This document shows positions 62,661 to 64,000 of a stretch of DNA of 64,000 nucleotides, piece after piece; the stretch's first letter is position 1, and each line of letters begins with the position of its first letter. The position numbers were made by a program, and so were the translations under genes. The notes beneath the pieces were generated by a model that worked only from the letters and a program-made list of their open reading frames with translations, was not told the DNA's origin and did not search any database. Source of the stretch: Prorocentrum cordatum. Lineage: Eukaryota > Sar > Dinophyceae > Prorocentrales > Prorocentraceae. The DNA is taken from contig CAUYUJ010016492.1 in assembly GCA_963575745.1 (NCBI GenBank), forward strand, positions 51,693 through 115,692, in the 5' to 3' direction.

Positions 62661-64000
62661 TATAAGTGTATCATGTCCACGGTCGCCCGCCCCCTTCCCC
62701 CAACGCGAATTGGAACAGGTCGCTTTCCCGCCGATGCCCCTCCCGCGTGGGTGTGATGGGGTGCTGTGGGCGTGGTGTGGCGCTGCGGTGGCCCGTCCAC
62801 CTCCCTGTGGGTGCAGTGTGGTGCAGTGGTGCTCTTCGGGGCGCGGGAGGGATGCAACCCTCTAGCGGCCAGGGGCTCGGCAATGGGGGCAAATCCTCGC
62901 TTGGCCGCGTCGTCAGGCCGCGTTGGGGGCCGGGCGGCCCATCGACCCCAAACCCCGCAGGAGGCACCCGTACAACAGTCGAAACGCGGGCACGAGAAAA
63001 CCAATCGAATACACGAACCCCCTCGCCGAGAGCCCCAGAGCCCCCTGGAGATGCGCCGAACGGAGGCTGTTCCGATAGGGAAAGCCCACACACGGAGAAC
63101 ATCAGGGTACCCCATCCCAAACGAAGGCTGTTCTTAACCTCCCTTCCAGCTGTTGTCTCGAGCGCGAAAGATACGCTTACCCTTGCCGAGACAAGGTGGA
63201 AAAGGGGGCGGGGGGGGCGATTCGTCTCGGCTGACGGCGGCTGCGCAAGTGTAGCAGCGACGGCCGATTCAACAGTACATGACACTGTTTTTCTTCAGGC
63301 ACGCGGCAGCACCGATGCCACGTGCATTCGATTCGGCGGAATGGCCGACTCCGCGTTGGTCGCTGTCGAACTAGGCCTGTTAATTCGGAGATGCGCCTCC
63401 AAATCACATCCAGGCGTTAGGAGTCAATGCGCGATCGGGAGCGCACGCGTACAATTTTGGCACGAAAATCAATGCGCGACAACTGTCAAATCGGGGACTG
63501 CTCGATGCAGAGGCATCGCGGTTCCGATCGCTGGGCGAAGTCGCCAGAAGCCGCCGTCCTTGGACTGCCATCCGAAGATCACCCCAGCGAGGTTCGGGTA
63601 TGCTTCACAAGCCAGAAGCATACCAATACCTAGCCGATGCGTCTGGGCACCACCCCAGCCAGGTCCGGGTATATTTCCTGGTTCGGGCCCACACCCGTAC
63701 CTAGCCCAGGTGGCGAACAGGCCGACAACGCTGTTCAGCACACCGCAAGCCCACCAGAGTCGTCCCCAACGCGGCCGCTGCAGCCCCCCAGGGGGCGCGA
63801 CAGTGCAACGTCGCTCATCAAGGCAATCCCAGACGCATTGGTTGCCGAGAAAGCCAGGCGCCACCGCTCGCATGAGGTTTGAGCCGCACGCGCGCCACAA
63901 TACCCCCAGACTCTCCCATCAGAAATTAACGCGCGTCGCTGCAATCAGACAGCCTACCATTGAACGCGCCGTTGCGTCTCGACGCGCGGATACTGCATTG
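62661..64000. other. No recognisable gene; small duplication
   Basis: GTGGTG-rich sequence at 62750-62835. Near 63590-63710 AGGTTCGGGTATGCTTCACA and AGGTCCGGGTATATTTCCTG head two diverged tandem units about 70 bp long, each ending in TACCTAGCC. A minus-strand ORF of 143 codons (63469-63900) covers this duplication and has no motif. A minus-strand ORF of 204 codons (62671-63285) is Pro/Arg-rich. Confidence 0.4.

Overview
The window reads as gene-poor nuclear DNA from a dinoflagellate. The evidence is internal: high GC outside microsatellites, very dense simple repeats (CTC, ATC, CCA, TCTG, TATACA-type), dispersed minisatellites rich in CCCCAAGA, and decayed retroelements whose protein features I recognise from dinoflagellate genomes. 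I do not assign a species. I found no intact host gene, tRNA, rRNA or spliced-leader sequence. All recognisable coding sequence is retroelement-derived, apart from a few unassigned ORF fragments.

Layout. 0.2-5.3 kb: a small TIR element, then a decayed DIRS-like (tyrosine-recombinase) retroelement on the minus strand in the order gag-like, RT, RNase H, recombinase. 5.3-10 kb: no recognisable gene, with GGA/CTC/CT/TCTG arrays. 10-12.3 kb: an unknown ORF broken by a foldback element, a second TIR element flanked by 5-bp duplications, and two copies of a short MITE with 8-bp target duplications. 12.3-19 kb: hairpins, tandem repeats, C/G tracts, a 730-bp CCA array, TATACA arrays and a 100-N gap. 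20-23.4 kb: a heavily decayed LINE on the minus strand. 23.9-34.5 kb: mostly CTC and ATC arrays plus the third MITE copy. 35.6-35.9 kb: a Copia-like RNase H remnant (minus). 37.7-42.1 kb: the best preserved element, a LINE on the plus strand with endonuclease, RT, a C2H2-like region and a tail domain. It is disabled by a stop, several frameshifts and a changed catalytic box. 42.8-64 kb: TIR/palindromic elements, several tandem satellites (63, 73, 82 and 140 bp), more minisatellite arrays, ATC arrays and long TATACA blocks.

No gene here can be shown to work with another. The elements are independent insertions, and the non-autonomous TIR elements have no transposase in the window. The main value of the region is as a record of mobile-element families, target-site duplications and repeat turnover. 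Domain assignments rest on motif recognition by eye, without database searches.
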